Source: an uncultured Pelagibacteraceae bacterium (GTDB taxonomy: Bacteria; Pseudomonadota; Alphaproteobacteria; Pelagibacterales; Pelagibacteraceae). From it: a stretch of DNA of 64,000 nucleotides. Position numbers and translations under genes: made by a program. Under the pieces are notes generated by a model, which had not been told where the DNA came from, made no database searches, and was given only the letters and a program-made list of their open reading frames with translations. This document shows, piece by piece, positions 52,854 through 62,187 of this stretch. Position 1 is the first letter of the stretch. Every line of letters begins with the position of its first letter. Location: positions 98,313-162,312 of the forward strand of contig CABZAZ010000002.1 of NCBI GenBank assembly GCA_902523895.1. Reading direction: 5' to 3'.

Positions 52854-53837
52854 TTAGTAAATTTTTTTATTCAATATATTATGAACATGAATAATACCAA
52901 TGGTAATTAATTTTTCCCTTTTGTCATAAACGCACAAACTTGTAATTTTATTTTCATTCATAATTAAAAGCGCTTTTGCAGCTAATGTGTTTCGTTCAAC
53001 TTTAATTGGTTTTTTAGTCATAACATTTTTTACTCTCAATTGATTTAAGGGTAAATTTTTTGAATTAAATCTTCTTATTTGACCATCTGTTATAATTCCA
53101 GTTGTTTTTTTTTTTTTATTTCTCGCTATTAAAGTACCTAATTTTTTCCTTGTCATAATCCTTAATGCTTTGGACATTGGTGTATTTTCATCTATGAAAG
53201 GTATTTTTTCTTTTGTGAGCATTAAATCATCAACGGTTTTTAATTTTTCTCCAAGACTTCCAGAAGGATGAAATTTCTTAAAATCAAAACTATTAATCTT
53301 TTTCTTTTTTAAAGTTGAAACTGCTAAAGCATCTCCAATACTCAATTGATTTATTGTGCTTGAGGTAGGGATCATATTGAGACCGGCCTCTTTAACTTCA
53401 GGGGTTATTAAGCTTATGTCGCTATTTTTGGAAAGTGCAGAATTTCGTTTCGAGGTTATGCCAATAAGTAAAACTTTATTTCTGTTTGCATAATTTATTA
53501 TATTTTTAAGTTCAACAGAATTTCCAGAATTACTAATCAGAATTAAAACATCTTTTCTTGATATGCTACCCATGTCACCATGTGAACAATCACTTGCTGA
53601 CAGTGAAAAAGATGGAGTCCCAATAGATGATAAAGTTGCTGATATTTTATTTGCTATAATACCACTCTTTCCAACTCCACACAGAATCACTTTTGATTGA
53701 CAATTTACAATTGCATCTACAGCTTTATTGAAATTTATGTTTATAGATTTTTTTAATTTTTTGAGAGCTTCAATTTCTAAACTTATTACCTCTTTTGCAA
53801 TGTTTTTATAATTTATTTTTTTCACTAATGTGCCCAA
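52854..53837 (-). CDS. kdsD: D-arabinose 5-phosphate isomerase (KdsD/KpsF)
   Basis: Makes arabinose 5-phosphate for KDO. The SIS domain shows GVGKSGIIANKISATLSSIGTP (approximately 54-74) and ASDCSHGDMG, followed by two CBS domains (DENTPMSKALRIMTRKKLG and VERNTLAAKALLIMNENKI). The 327-residue length is standard. It overlaps the ribonuclease D-like gene by 13 bases and precedes lptC by 5. With kdsB at 58.8 kb it supports a KDO-containing LPS. Confidence 0.94.
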   Translation of the reverse strand: MGTLVKKINYKNIAKEVISLEIEALKKLKKSININFNKAVDAIVNCQSKVILCGVGKSGIIANKISATLSSIGTPSFSLSASDCSHGDMGSISRKDVLILISNSGNSVELKNIINYANRNKVLLIGITSKRNSALSKNSDISLITPEVKEAGLNMIPTSSTINQLSIGDALAVSTLKKKKINSFDFKKFHPSGSLGEKLKTVDDLMLTKEKIPFIDENTPMSKALRIMTRKKLGTLIARNKKKKTTGIITDGQIRRFNSKNLPLNQLRVKNVMTKKPIKVERNTLAAKALLIMNENKITSLCVYDKREKLITIGIIHVHNILNKKIY

Positions 53838-54430
53838 ATATCGTCTTTAAAAAGTGCGAGGTCTAAATTAACTCTTGTTTTCAAAAATTTTAAACATTCT
53901 TTATACAGGTCTATTCTTTTTTCTCTAACAAGCATTTTATTTAGCTCATCATGAATTTTATGTAAATAAATAACATCATTTGCACAGTACTTTAATTGAG
54001 CAGGTGAAAGTTCACCTCCAAAATCAGAGCTTTGGAATTGTTTACTAATATCAATATTAATAAATTCTTTAATAAGAGTTTTTAAAGAATGATTATCAGA
54101 ATATGACCTAGATAGTTTTGACGCAATTTTTGTGTCAAGAATATTGTTTGTATCAGTTTTTAAATAATATTTTATAAAGGCTAAATCTGCTCTTCCATAG
54201 TGAAAAATTTTTGCAATTTTTTCATCATTTAATATTTTTACTAAATTAGGGGCATCATATTTGTTTCTATCTAATTGAACAATGTGAGCATCAGATTTTC
54301 CCGAAGAAATTTGTATTAAACACAATGGATCTCGTCTAATATTTAAACCCATAAATTCGCCATCTACAGCAATTAAATTGCCTAAATCCAAATCATCTGG
54401 TAAATCATTTTTGTGAAGTTTAATATCCAT
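53825..54430 (-). CDS. Ribonuclease D-like 3'-5' exonuclease (short)
   Basis: A DnaQ-fold exonuclease of the RNase D (DEDDy) type. D23 and E25 are in AVDGEFMG, a second aspartate lies in HYGRADLAFI and the Y-x3-D block is YCANDVIYL. At 201 residues it contains only the exonuclease domain, without the HRDC region of full RNase D. This short form is common in alphaproteobacteria, next to the kdsD-lptC genes. It likely trims RNA 3' ends. Confidence 0.85.
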   Translation of the reverse strand: MDIKLHKNDLPDDLDLGNLIAVDGEFMGLNIRRDPLCLIQISSGKSDAHIVQLDRNKYDAPNLVKILNDEKIAKIFHYGRADLAFIKYYLKTDTNNILDTKIASKLSRSYSDNHSLKTLIKEFINIDISKQFQSSDFGGELSPAQLKYCANDVIYLHKIHDELNKMLVREKRIDLYKECLKFLKTRVNLDLALFKDDIWAH

Positions 54431-54452
54431 AATCTTAAAAGTGTATATATAT

Positions 54453-55424
54453 ATGAAAGTAAAAAATTGTCTAATTTTTGGTGGAAGTGGTCAAATCGGA
54501 AGTTTCTTAATCAGAAAGCTAACTAAAAATAACCTTAGAGTTACTGTTGTTACAAGAAATATTCATCAAAAAGGTTTAAAAATTAAAACCCAAGGAAATG
54601 CAGGATTTATAGAAGTAAAAGAGTCAAACATTTATGACAAAGAAAAAATCGAAAAGTTATTTAGCACTGCTGATTATTGTATAAATTTAATTGGAATTTT
54701 ATACGAAAAAAAAAAAGGAAATTCCTTTAATAATATTCATTCAATTTTCCCAACACTGCTAGCAAAACTTTGCAAAAAATATGATATAAAACATTTTATA
54801 CATTTATCAGCTTTAGGAATAAATGAAGCTGTAGACTCGAATTATGCGAGCTCAAAACTTGATGGGGAAAAAAAAATTTTAGATAATTTTTCTAAAACTA
54901 CGATTTTAAGACCATCTGTAGTATTTTCAAATTCCGATAATTTTAGCACTCAATTTATGACTTTATTAAATAGATTACCAATTTTTCCACTTTATTATTC
55001 GGGAAAAACAAAATTTATGCCAATTCATTGTTCAGACTTGACCAATATTATTTATCATGTTTTAACAAAAGATAGTAATCCAAAAATAATTGAGTGTGTA
55101 GGTCCAGAAATTTTAACATTTAAAGAAATCCTGGAAATACTCTTAAATTTGATTGAAAAAAAAAGGTTATTAGTACCTATGCCATTAGCCATAGCTAAAC
55201 TATCAGCTAAATTTTTTCAATTATTACCAAAACCTTTGCTAACAGAAGATCAGTTAAGATTATTGAAATATGATAATATAAATTCTGGGAAATATAAAAC
55301 TAATTCAGAAATAGGTGTACCTAGTAAACTTTTTTTTAAAGAAGAGGTTAAAAAATATTCTTTTATGTGGAAAGAAGGGGGTCAATTTTCTACAGATAAA
55401 TACAACTTTATAAAATCTGATTGA
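54453..55424 (+). CDS. NDUFA9-like atypical SDR (complex I-associated type)
   Basis: A 323-residue atypical SDR with the NAD(P)-binding motif IFGGSGQIGSFL. The C-terminal region lacks a clear catalytic YxxxK, as in the NDUFA9/39-kDa complex I accessory group and its alphaproteobacterial relatives. The open frame starts with GTG at 54441, but the ATG at 54453 puts the start just before the beta strand (MKVKNCLIFGG). Its start faces the RNase D gene across 22 bases. Whether it is part of complex I here is not known. Confidence 0.8.
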   Translation: MKVKNCLIFGGSGQIGSFLIRKLTKNNLRVTVVTRNIHQKGLKIKTQGNAGFIEVKESNIYDKEKIEKLFSTADYCINLIGILYEKKKGNSFNNIHSIFPTLLAKLCKKYDIKHFIHLSALGINEAVDSNYASSKLDGEKKILDNFSKTTILRPSVVFSNSDNFSTQFMTLLNRLPIFPLYYSGKTKFMPIHCSDLTNIIYHVLTKDSNPKIIECVGPEILTFKEILEILLNLIEKKRLLVPMPLAIAKLSAKFFQLLPKPLLTEDQLRLLKYDNINSGKYKTNSEIGVPSKLFFKEEVKKYSFMWKEGGQFSTDKYNFIKSD

Positions 55425-55440
55425 GATGGTCTAACTTGTG

Positions 55441-55935
55441 TTATCCTGATTGGATTTTCTTTTCTATATAATTTTGCAATTCTTCTTTATCATTGTTATC
55501 TTCTTTTTTACCTTTGGGTTGGTAAGCATATAATAAATGAAGTTTACAATAGGAAAAATCCTTTAGAGAAGAACGTCCACAAAAATAAAAAGTTTTTTCG
55601 TTAGGGTGGCCTATTGGCCACTTGCACGAATTTTCATCTAACTCTTCAAGTTGTTTTGGATTTTCTGGCTCAAAGTCCTTTTCAATAATAAGTGATTTAA
55701 ATTTACTTTTTCTACCTTTTTTTAGTTTGTCATTATTTTCTTGGTTGTAATCTTTAAAGTTTCGATTAGTTGATGTTGACCTAGTTTTTATTTTAGCGGA
55801 TAAATTAAGTCTATGAGCTTTGCCAATTACTGCGTTTCTGCTAATTCCACCTATAATTTCTGCAATCTGACTTGCCGTATTTCCTTTGCCCCATAACTCT
55901 TTCAATTTAGCTACTTTTTCATCATTCCAACTCAT
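55441..55935 (-). CDS. gcrA: GcrA-type cell-cycle regulator
   Basis: GcrA binds sigma70 holoenzyme and activates promoters, often those carrying methylated GANTC sites. The 164-residue protein has the hallmark N-terminus MSWNDEKVAKLKELWGKGNT and the HTH GISRNAVIGKAHRLNL, followed by a basic, low-complexity linker and a C-terminal SCKWPIGHP...FCGRSSLKDFSYCKLHLLYAY cysteine-containing domain. No ccrM is in the window. It is transcribed away from argD across a 155-bp gap. Confidence 0.93.
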   Translation of the reverse strand: MSWNDEKVAKLKELWGKGNTASQIAEIIGGISRNAVIGKAHRLNLSAKIKTRSTSTNRNFKDYNQENNDKLKKGRKSKFKSLIIEKDFEPENPKQLEELDENSCKWPIGHPNEKTFYFCGRSSLKDFSYCKLHLLYAYQPKGKKEDNNDKEELQNYIEKKIQSG

Positions 55936-56105
55936 AAATAGTCTATATTATGTATAAATAAAATTTCTTAACACAATATAATGTAGATATTGATTAAATC
56001 ACAAGCTGTTATTTAAAGTTATTAACAAATTTTTATGATTAAAAATCTTTTCAATCCAGACTTGTATAAATTTATTCTTAATCTAAAGAAGTGTATAAAA
56101 AATTT
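55936..56105. promoter_or_regulatory. Divergent gcrA/argD promoter region
   Basis: About 170 bases of A/T-rich DNA between the gcrA and argD starts, one of the larger intergenic gaps. On the gcrA side TACATA or ATAATA lie near the start with TTGTGT upstream; on the argD side TATAAA lies near 56065. No GANTC site was spotted. The individual elements are weak calls. Confidence 0.35.
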
Positions 56106-57269
56106 ATGAGCTATTTAGCAAAAAACTATAACAGAAAAAAAATTTCCTTTAAGCATGGAAAAGGAAGTTATCTTTTTTCTACTGACGGAAAAAAATATTT
56201 GGATATGCTATCTGGTATAGCAGTCAATTCATTAGGCCATGCTCATCCAAAATTAATAAAAACTATTAGAGATCAATCAAAAAAACTTTGGCATGTTTCT
56301 AATGCTTTTCAAATTCCAGAGGGAGAAAAATTAGCTAAAAAATTGTGTCAAAAAACTTTTGCAGACTATGTAATATTCCAAAATTCTGGGGCAGAAGCTA
56401 CTGAAGCTGCAATTAAAATTGCAAGAAAATATTTTTACTCAATTGGAAAACCTAACAAAACGAAAATTTTATGTATCAAAAATTCTTTTCACGGAAGAAC
56501 TTTGGCTACCATTTTTGCAAGTGGATCAAAGAAAATGACAGAGGGATTTGGGCATGTAGGTGGTTTTCAACATTTTGTTTTTGGAGACCATAAATCTCTA
56601 AAGAAAAAAATTACTAAAAATACTGCAGCAATAATGGTTGAAACTATTATGGGTGAAGGTGGTATTAAAGTTATTCCAGATTGGTGTTTAAAAGGATTAA
56701 GAAAATTGTGTGATAAGAAAAAAATATTGTTAATTTTAGATGAAGTACAGTGTGGAATTTCACGTTCTGGTGACTTTTTTGCTTTTGAAAAATCTAAGGT
56801 TAAACCAGATATTGTGCCAATTGCGAAAGGAATTGGTGGTGGATTTCCCATTGGGGCTGTTTTAATGAACAAAAAAGTTGCTATTGGCATGACACCAGGC
56901 ACTCATGGTTCAACTTTTGGCGGCAACCCTCTAGCTATGGCTGTTGGAAATACTGTAATGGACATTGTATCTACTAAGAAATTTCTTAATAATGTGAAAA
57001 AGTCTTCAAAGTATTTTTTTTTTCATTTGAATAAGTTAAAGAAAAGATATCCAAATATTATTAAAGAAGTTAGAGGAAGAGGTTTATTGATTGGAGTGCA
57101 ACTTTCTGTTGACCAAAATAAGTTTATAAAAAAATTGATGGATAATAGATTACTAACTATCCGTGCAGCTGAAAATGTTGTTCGTATTTTGCCTCCATTA
57201 AATGTTAAAATAAAAGAAATAGATATAGCATTAAAAATTATTGACAAAGTTTGTTCAGAAACAAAATAA
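56106..57269 (+). CDS. argD: Acetylornithine aminotransferase
   Basis: PLP-dependent class III aminotransferase of arginine synthesis, possibly also acting in lysine synthesis as succinyl-DAP aminotransferase. The ATG at 56106 begins MSYLAKNYNRKKISFKHGKG and is preferred over the GTG at 56091. The PLP lysine is in PIAKGIGGGFPIGAVL; other blocks are FQNSGAEATEAAIKIARK and ILDEVQCGISRSG. The length is about 387. argF follows 2 bases later. Confidence 0.94.
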   Translation: MSYLAKNYNRKKISFKHGKGSYLFSTDGKKYLDMLSGIAVNSLGHAHPKLIKTIRDQSKKLWHVSNAFQIPEGEKLAKKLCQKTFADYVIFQNSGAEATEAAIKIARKYFYSIGKPNKTKILCIKNSFHGRTLATIFASGSKKMTEGFGHVGGFQHFVFGDHKSLKKKITKNTAAIMVETIMGEGGIKVIPDWCLKGLRKLCDKKKILLILDEVQCGISRSGDFFAFEKSKVKPDIVPIAKGIGGGFPIGAVLMNKKVAIGMTPGTHGSTFGGNPLAMAVGNTVMDIVSTKKFLNNVKKSSKYFFFHLNKLKKRYPNIIKEVRGRGLLIGVQLSVDQNKFIKKLMDNRLLTIRAAENVVRILPPLNVKIKEIDIALKIIDKVCSETK

Positions 57270-57271
57270 TC

Positions 57272-58201
57272 ATGAAACATTTTATAAATTTAAAAGACAT
57301 ACCTGCAAAAGATCTTAGAAAGATTATTATTGATGCAAAAAAAAGAAAAAAATTAAGAAAAAAATTAAGTACCTTGGACGTTGACAAGGGCACACCTTTA
57401 AAAGGAAAATTATTAATTCAAATGTTTGAAAAATCTAGCTTACGAACAAGATTAAGTTTTTATTTGGCAATAAAACAACTTGGTGGAAGCACATTAACAC
57501 TTCGACCAGACGAACTACATTTTTCTAAAGGTGGTGAAAGTATAGCTGATACAGCAAAAATATTATCAAATTTTGGAAATGCATTTATGTTGAGAACTGA
57601 TAGTGATGAGAAATTAAATGAGTTTAGAAAACATTTATCTATACCAATTATCAACGGGTTAAGTCCAGGTTCTCACGCTACACAGGTTTTATCTGATATA
57701 TTTACTGTCGAAGAAATTAAAAAAAAACCAATATCAAAATTGAAAATTACCTGGGTGGGGGATTCTAATAATGTTTTAAGTTCGTTAATTGCCGCGTCAA
57801 TAAAGTTTTCATTCAAATTAAATATTGGGTGTCCTAAAAGTTATCAGCCGAATTATAAAATTATCAATTACATTAAAAAAAACAAAAATAAAATTTCAAT
57901 TTATAATGACTCCAAAAAAGCTGTAAAAGGTGCAGATGTCATCTTCTCAGACAAGGTAATATCGATGAATGATAAAGTTAATAAGAAAAGAAAATTAAAA
58001 AGTTTTAACAAATTTAAAATTGATGAAAAATTAATGAGTTTGGCCAAGAAAGATTGCATTTTTCTTCACTGCTTACCTAGAGGAAAAGAAGTTGATGATA
58101 AAGTATTTCTAAGCAAACAATCAAAAGTTTGGCAACAAGCAATTAATAGAGTTCATGTACAAAAATCTATATTACTATATTGTTTTGGAAAATTAGGGTA
58201 A
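57272..58201 (+). CDS. argF: Ornithine carbamoyltransferase
   Basis: Makes citrulline from ornithine and carbamoyl phosphate. The ATG at 57272 gives 309 residues starting MKHFINLKDIPAKDLRKII. The carbamoyl-phosphate loop reads FEKSSLRTRLSF where the usual form is FEKPSTRTR; SLRTR also occurs in acetylornithine-type carbamoyltransferases. The ornithine-side HCLPRGKEV and DSNNVLSSL segments fit OTC. It follows argD in an argD-argF pair and overlaps the cytochrome gene by 9 bases in a convergent arrangement. Confidence 0.9.
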   Translation: MKHFINLKDIPAKDLRKIIIDAKKRKKLRKKLSTLDVDKGTPLKGKLLIQMFEKSSLRTRLSFYLAIKQLGGSTLTLRPDELHFSKGGESIADTAKILSNFGNAFMLRTDSDEKLNEFRKHLSIPIINGLSPGSHATQVLSDIFTVEEIKKKPISKLKITWVGDSNNVLSSLIAASIKFSFKLNIGCPKSYQPNYKIINYIKKNKNKISIYNDSKKAVKGADVIFSDKVISMNDKVNKKRKLKSFNKFKIDEKLMSLAKKDCIFLHCLPRGKEVDDKVFLSKQSKVWQQAINRVHVQKSILLYCFGKLG

Positions 58202-58735
58202 TGGTTTTGGGTTGTCTGAATTTTGATTAAGATACAAAATTACGGATGCTCTATCTTTTTCTTTTCTAAGTCCTGCAAAAGCCATCTTCGTTCCTTTAAT
58301 CCATTTAGCTGGTTTAATTAAATAACCGTTCAACTCTTCAAATGTCCATTGTTTTTCGTAAGCAGAGAGAGCCTTTGAATATTTGTAATCACTTACAGCT
58401 CCCACTTTTCTCCCAACAACATTATATAAAGCTGGACCAATATTATTTTTTCCTCCTTTTACTATTGAGTGACAAGCACTACATTTCTTAAACACTTTTT
58501 CACCAGTGGCAATGTCTCCTAGAGCCATTAATGCTGCTATATCAATTTTTTCCTCAGTTTTGTCCGAGCTTGTCTCAACACTAGTAGCAACCACTTGCTC
58601 AACCTCAACCGTGTAACCGGGTGTTTCAGGCTTCTCAACATAAAAAATTAAGTTAGATAGCTTATTAATACCAATTATAAGGAGTGCCACCATCAAAACT
58701 GCAGCTATTATTTTATTTATTTCAAAAGAATCCAT
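58193..58735 (-). CDS. cycM: Membrane-anchored cytochrome c (CycM-like)
   Basis: A class I cytochrome c with an N-terminal membrane anchor (about 8-31) and a periplasmic domain. The heme site is CSACH (C85, C88, H89) and the methionine ligand is in GTKMAFAG. The start MDSFEINK (58735) gives 180 residues; the open frame extends 10 codons further but without support. Members of this family pass electrons from the bc1 complex to cytochrome oxidases. cycM, kdsB and pheA are adjacent in many alphaproteobacteria. Confidence 0.9.
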   Translation of the reverse strand: MDSFEINKIIAAVLMVALLIIGINKLSNLIFYVEKPETPGYTVEVEQVVATSVETSSDKTEEKIDIAALMALGDIATGEKVFKKCSACHSIVKGGKNNIGPALYNVVGRKVGAVSDYKYSKALSAYEKQWTFEELNGYLIKPAKWIKGTKMAFAGLRKEKDRASVILYLNQNSDNPKPLP

Positions 58736-58837
58736 TTTATAAAAATTATTTTGAACGTATAACACTATAAATATAAAATTGCTTATATTTTAATGTACAA
58801 TTTTGCCTCTGTTAATATTGTATAAAAAAAAGGAAAT

Positions 58838-59575
58838 ATGAATACGTTAGTTTTAATTCCCTGTAGATTATCAGCTACAAGATTACCAGGAAAGCCACTT
58901 TTAAAAATTAACGGTTTATCAATGATTTCTCATGTTTTTAATAAGGCTAAAGATGCAAATCTTGGAGAAGTGTTTGTAGCAACTGAGGATCAAGAAATAT
59001 TTGATGAAGTGAAAAAAAACGGTGGTCAAGCAATTATGACAAGTAATGAACATAAAACTGGTACAGATAGAATTTATGAGGCCATAAAAAAGCTTGATAT
59101 GAAAAATATTGAACTAATAATGAATCTTCAAGGTGATGAGCCTTTGATGGATGTAGAAGATATAAAAAATTTAAATCAAAGGATGATAAATTCAAATTCT
59201 GATATAGGTACTTTAGCATCTAAAATAACTGAAAAAAAAAGATATCAAGATACAAATATTGTTAAAGTAACAACAGAAAAAAGTTTAGACGAGTCATTTT
59301 TTCCTTCAGCAGTAAATTTCTCAAGAAAAATTAATCAAATAAATAAAAACATTTATCATCATTTAGGAATATATTGTTATCGTTTAAAAGCTTTAGAAAG
59401 CTTTGTGTCTTTTGAACAATCAGCAAATGAAATTAAAGAAAAATTAGAGCAATTAAGAGCCTTAGACAATAATATTAAAATAAATGTTGCCTTGGCAAAA
59501 TCAGCTCCCATTGGAGTAGATACCCAAGAGGATTTTATAGCTATAAAAAAAATAATGGAATATAAATCAAAATGA
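58838..59575 (+). CDS. kdsB: 3-deoxy-manno-octulosonate cytidylyltransferase
   Basis: Activates KDO with CTP for LPS core assembly. The 245 residues begin MNTLVLIPCRLSATRLPGKPL, with the nucleotide-binding pattern, then NLQGDEPLMD and HHLGIYCYRLKALE. AAGGAAAT just before the ATG is a good ribosome binding site. It overlaps pheA by 4 bases. Paired with kdsD at 52.9 kb. Confidence 0.96.
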   Translation: MNTLVLIPCRLSATRLPGKPLLKINGLSMISHVFNKAKDANLGEVFVATEDQEIFDEVKKNGGQAIMTSNEHKTGTDRIYEAIKKLDMKNIELIMNLQGDEPLMDVEDIKNLNQRMINSNSDIGTLASKITEKKRYQDTNIVKVTTEKSLDESFFPSAVNFSRKINQINKNIYHHLGIYCYRLKALESFVSFEQSANEIKEKLEQLRALDNNIKINVALAKSAPIGVDTQEDFIAIKKIMEYKSK

Positions 59576-60408
59576 GCAAATTTTATTTTCAGGGAACATA
59601 TGGGGCATATTCACATTTAGCAGCCTTATCAATTGACTCAACTGCTGAAATTATTCCATGCAAAACTTTTGATGAATGTTTTATGAAAGCATCTGAAGAT
59701 TCCTCATCAAAAATTATAATTCCAGAGTCAAATAGAATTACGGGGAATATCGGTATTGAATATTTAATTTTCAAATACAGACTTAATATTTACTCAGAGT
59801 ATTTTCAGAAAATTGAACACAACTTATTAGGTTTACCAGGCACAAAGTTATCTGAAATTAAAAATGTTTATTCTCATGCTCAGGCACTTTCGCAATGTTC
59901 AAAATTTATAAAAAAAAATAATTTAATTGAACATGTAAGAGCTGATACAGCTGGATCAGCACAAATGGTATCTATAAGCGGTGAAAGAAATAAAGCTGCA
60001 ATAGCATCATCTTTAAGTGCGAAAACATATAACCTTGAAGTTGTAAAAAAAAATATTGAGAATGAAAAAGGAAATTTAACAAGATTTTTAGTAATGGGAA
60101 AAAATATACTACAGCCTGAATTTGGAAGTAAAAAATATATAACCTCTTTTTTATTTAAATTAAAAAGTAAACCTGCTGCCCTATATCAATCCTTAAGTGG
60201 TTTTGCTATTAATGGAGTGAATTTGACAAAATTACAAAGTTATCCAGAAAAAAATTCTTTTGAGTCTTTTTTCTTTTTATGTGATTTAGACGGTCATATT
60301 GAGGATTCAAGAGTGCAAAAATCTTTAGAAGATTTGGGATTACATTGTCAGGATTTTCACGTTCTAGGTGTTTTTGAAGCAGACAAACAAAGAGAAATAA
60401 ACAAATAA
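59572..60408 (+). CDS. pheA: Prephenate dehydratase
   Basis: Converts prephenate to phenylpyruvate. The 278 residues comprise a dehydratase domain (FQGTYGAYSHLAAL; TRF catalytic motif in GNLTRFLVMG) and a C-terminal ACT domain. The ACT motifs for phenylalanine are relaxed: KPAALYQSL instead of GAL, and YPEKNSFESFFF instead of ESRP. There is no chorismate mutase domain. It overlaps kdsB by 4 bases and precedes the SRP RNA. Confidence 0.94.
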   Translation: MSKFYFQGTYGAYSHLAALSIDSTAEIIPCKTFDECFMKASEDSSSKIIIPESNRITGNIGIEYLIFKYRLNIYSEYFQKIEHNLLGLPGTKLSEIKNVYSHAQALSQCSKFIKKNNLIEHVRADTAGSAQMVSISGERNKAAIASSLSAKTYNLEVVKKNIENEKGNLTRFLVMGKNILQPEFGSKKYITSFLFKLKSKPAALYQSLSGFAINGVNLTKLQSYPEKNSFESFFFLCDLDGHIEDSRVQKSLEDLGLHCQDFHVLGVFEADKQREINK

Positions 60409-60414
60409 CTTTTC

Positions 60415-60444
60415 TTGTAGATAAGAATTTTTTCCTGTTATAAT
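60415..60444 (+). promoter_or_regulatory. Promoter of the SRP RNA and possibly dnaX
   Basis: TTGTAG (60415-60420) and a perfect TATAAT (60439-60444) are 18 bases apart, with the expected start near 60451, at the first bases of the SRP RNA helix. The position matches well. Confidence 0.65.
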
Positions 60445-60449
60445 AATGA

Positions 60450-60538
60450 GCGGAGGCTAGAGGTGGATGCTGCTTGAACCCGACCAGATCTTAACGGAAG
60501 CAGTCGTAAAGACAGTTTTTCAGGTTCTAGTCTCCTCA
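60450..60538 (+). ncRNA. ffs: Signal recognition particle RNA (4.5S type)
   Basis: The RNA component of SRP, which with Ffh targets membrane proteins. GGAGGCTAGA (60452-60461) pairs over ten positions with TCTAGTCTCC (60526-60535), closing the rod. The apical part GACCAGATCTTAACGGAAGC followed by AGTC aligns with the conserved helix-8 region of E. coli 4.5S RNA (GGAAGCAGCC). The tip is TTAAC, not the usual GGAA tetraloop. It lies directly upstream of dnaX, the usual place in many bacteria. Confidence 0.9.
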
Positions 60539-60543
60539 TAAGT

Positions 60544-62187
60544 ATGAGCAATGATTCAAAAGTATTAGCACTTAAATATAGACCACAAAATTTTGATGAT
60601 CTTATTGGTCAAGATGTAATTGCAGAAACTATATCAAATTCAATACTGGCTAATAAAGTTCCTAATGCATATTTATTTACTGGAATAAGAGGAGTTGGAA
60701 AAACCACTATAGCAAGAATAGTTGCTAAGGCACTTAATTGTCCAAATGGAATCGAAAATAAGTGTAAAGTTAAATGTGATAATTGTGATGCTATAACTAA
60801 TTCAAATCACATTGATGTTTTAGAAATGGATGCTGCGAGCAGAACAGGTGTTGACGATGTTAGAGAATTAATTGAGTTTTCTAGATATGGACCCACTTCA
60901 TCAAAGTATAAAATTTTTATAATTGATGAGGTCCATATGTTGAGTAAACAAGCATTTAATGCGCTTTTAAAAACTTTAGAAGAACCACCAGAATATCTAA
61001 AATTTATTTTTGCAACAACTGAAATAAGAAAGATTCCAGTTACAGTTATATCAAGATGTCAGAGATTTGATTTATCAAGAATTAAATCGTCTGAATTATT
61101 CAGTTATATCAAAAATATTAAAGATAAAGAGGGAGGCAAAATTACTGATGACGCATTAAAATTGATAGTGAAAATTTCCGAGGGGTCAGTGAGAGATGCA
61201 CTATCTTTATTAGACAGAGCTTTGTTAACTTTAAATTCAAAAACTGAGTTAGACTTAAAATCAGCACAAAAAATTTTTGGTTTTTTCGACAAATCACAAT
61301 TAATCGATTTATTTGAATTTATTCTTAAAGGTGAAGAGATTAAAGTTATAGAAATTTATAGAAAAATTTATGATCAAGGTGTTGAACCAAAAATCTTTAT
61401 TAATGATTTCTTAGAAATACTTTATTACTTTAAAAATATTGAGTCATTAACCTTAGAAAGTACAAATTTTTCATTAAATGATCAAGAATTTCAAAAGATC
61501 AAAGACTTAAATAAAAATCTTGATCCGAGCGTATTGATTTTATTTTGGCAATTTACAATCTCAACCCTTGATGAACTTACCATAGTTTCAAATCAACATT
61601 TATCAATGGAGATGTTTTTGTTAAGGCTGATACATTTAAGTTCGATAAAATTAGAAAAAAATATTGATATAAATTCTGTAAGCGAGAATCTAGTTATAGA
61701 TAAAGAAATTAATGATCAATTAAAACCAATAAATCAAATCAAGAATATTTATCAAGAGGAAAAAAGCAAACCAGAAATTCATAAAGATGTTAAATCAGAA
61801 AAAAAAATATTTATTGATAGTTTAGAAAAATTAATACAGACCTGTCTCGATAAAAAAGAAATTAAACTAAAGTATGAGCTAGAAAAAAATGTAAATCTAG
61901 TAAGGTTTGAAAAAAATATGATTGAGATATCTTTTAATGAAAATTTAGATAAAAATTTCGTAAAAGAACTTTCCTCAAAACTTTTTGATTGGACAGGTGA
62001 AAGATGGATTATTTCTTTTAGTCAATTAAAAGGTGATATTTCAATGAGGGAGAAAAAACAAAAAATAATAAGATCTTTAATGGATGAAGCAAAAAATTCA
62101 AAAATTTATAAAGATGTAATAAAAAATTTTCCTGATGCTGAATTAACTGATATTAATTTAAAAGGAGAAGATGAACTTAATGACTGA
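60544..62187 (+). CDS. dnaX: DNA polymerase III subunit gamma/tau
   Basis: Clamp-loader ATPase subunit. Walker A is GIRGVGKTT (47-55), a zinc-binding cluster lies at NCPNGIENKCKVKCDNCD, and Walker B is FIIDEVHMLS. The SRC motif is in VISRCQRFD. The 547-residue form is long enough for tau-like domains; no obvious frameshift site for gamma was identified. ybaB overlaps its end by about 8-17 bases, depending on its start. Confidence 0.94.
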   Translation: MSNDSKVLALKYRPQNFDDLIGQDVIAETISNSILANKVPNAYLFTGIRGVGKTTIARIVAKALNCPNGIENKCKVKCDNCDAITNSNHIDVLEMDAASRTGVDDVRELIEFSRYGPTSSKYKIFIIDEVHMLSKQAFNALLKTLEEPPEYLKFIFATTEIRKIPVTVISRCQRFDLSRIKSSELFSYIKNIKDKEGGKITDDALKLIVKISEGSVRDALSLLDRALLTLNSKTELDLKSAQKIFGFFDKSQLIDLFEFILKGEEIKVIEIYRKIYDQGVEPKIFINDFLEILYYFKNIESLTLESTNFSLNDQEFQKIKDLNKNLDPSVLILFWQFTISTLDELTIVSNQHLSMEMFLLRLIHLSSIKLEKNIDINSVSENLVIDKEINDQLKPINQIKNIYQEEKSKPEIHKDVKSEKKIFIDSLEKLIQTCLDKKEIKLKYELEKNVNLVRFEKNMIEISFNENLDKNFVKELSSKLFDWTGERWIISFSQLKGDISMREKKQKIIRSLMDEAKNSKIYKDVIKNFPDAELTDINLKGEDELND

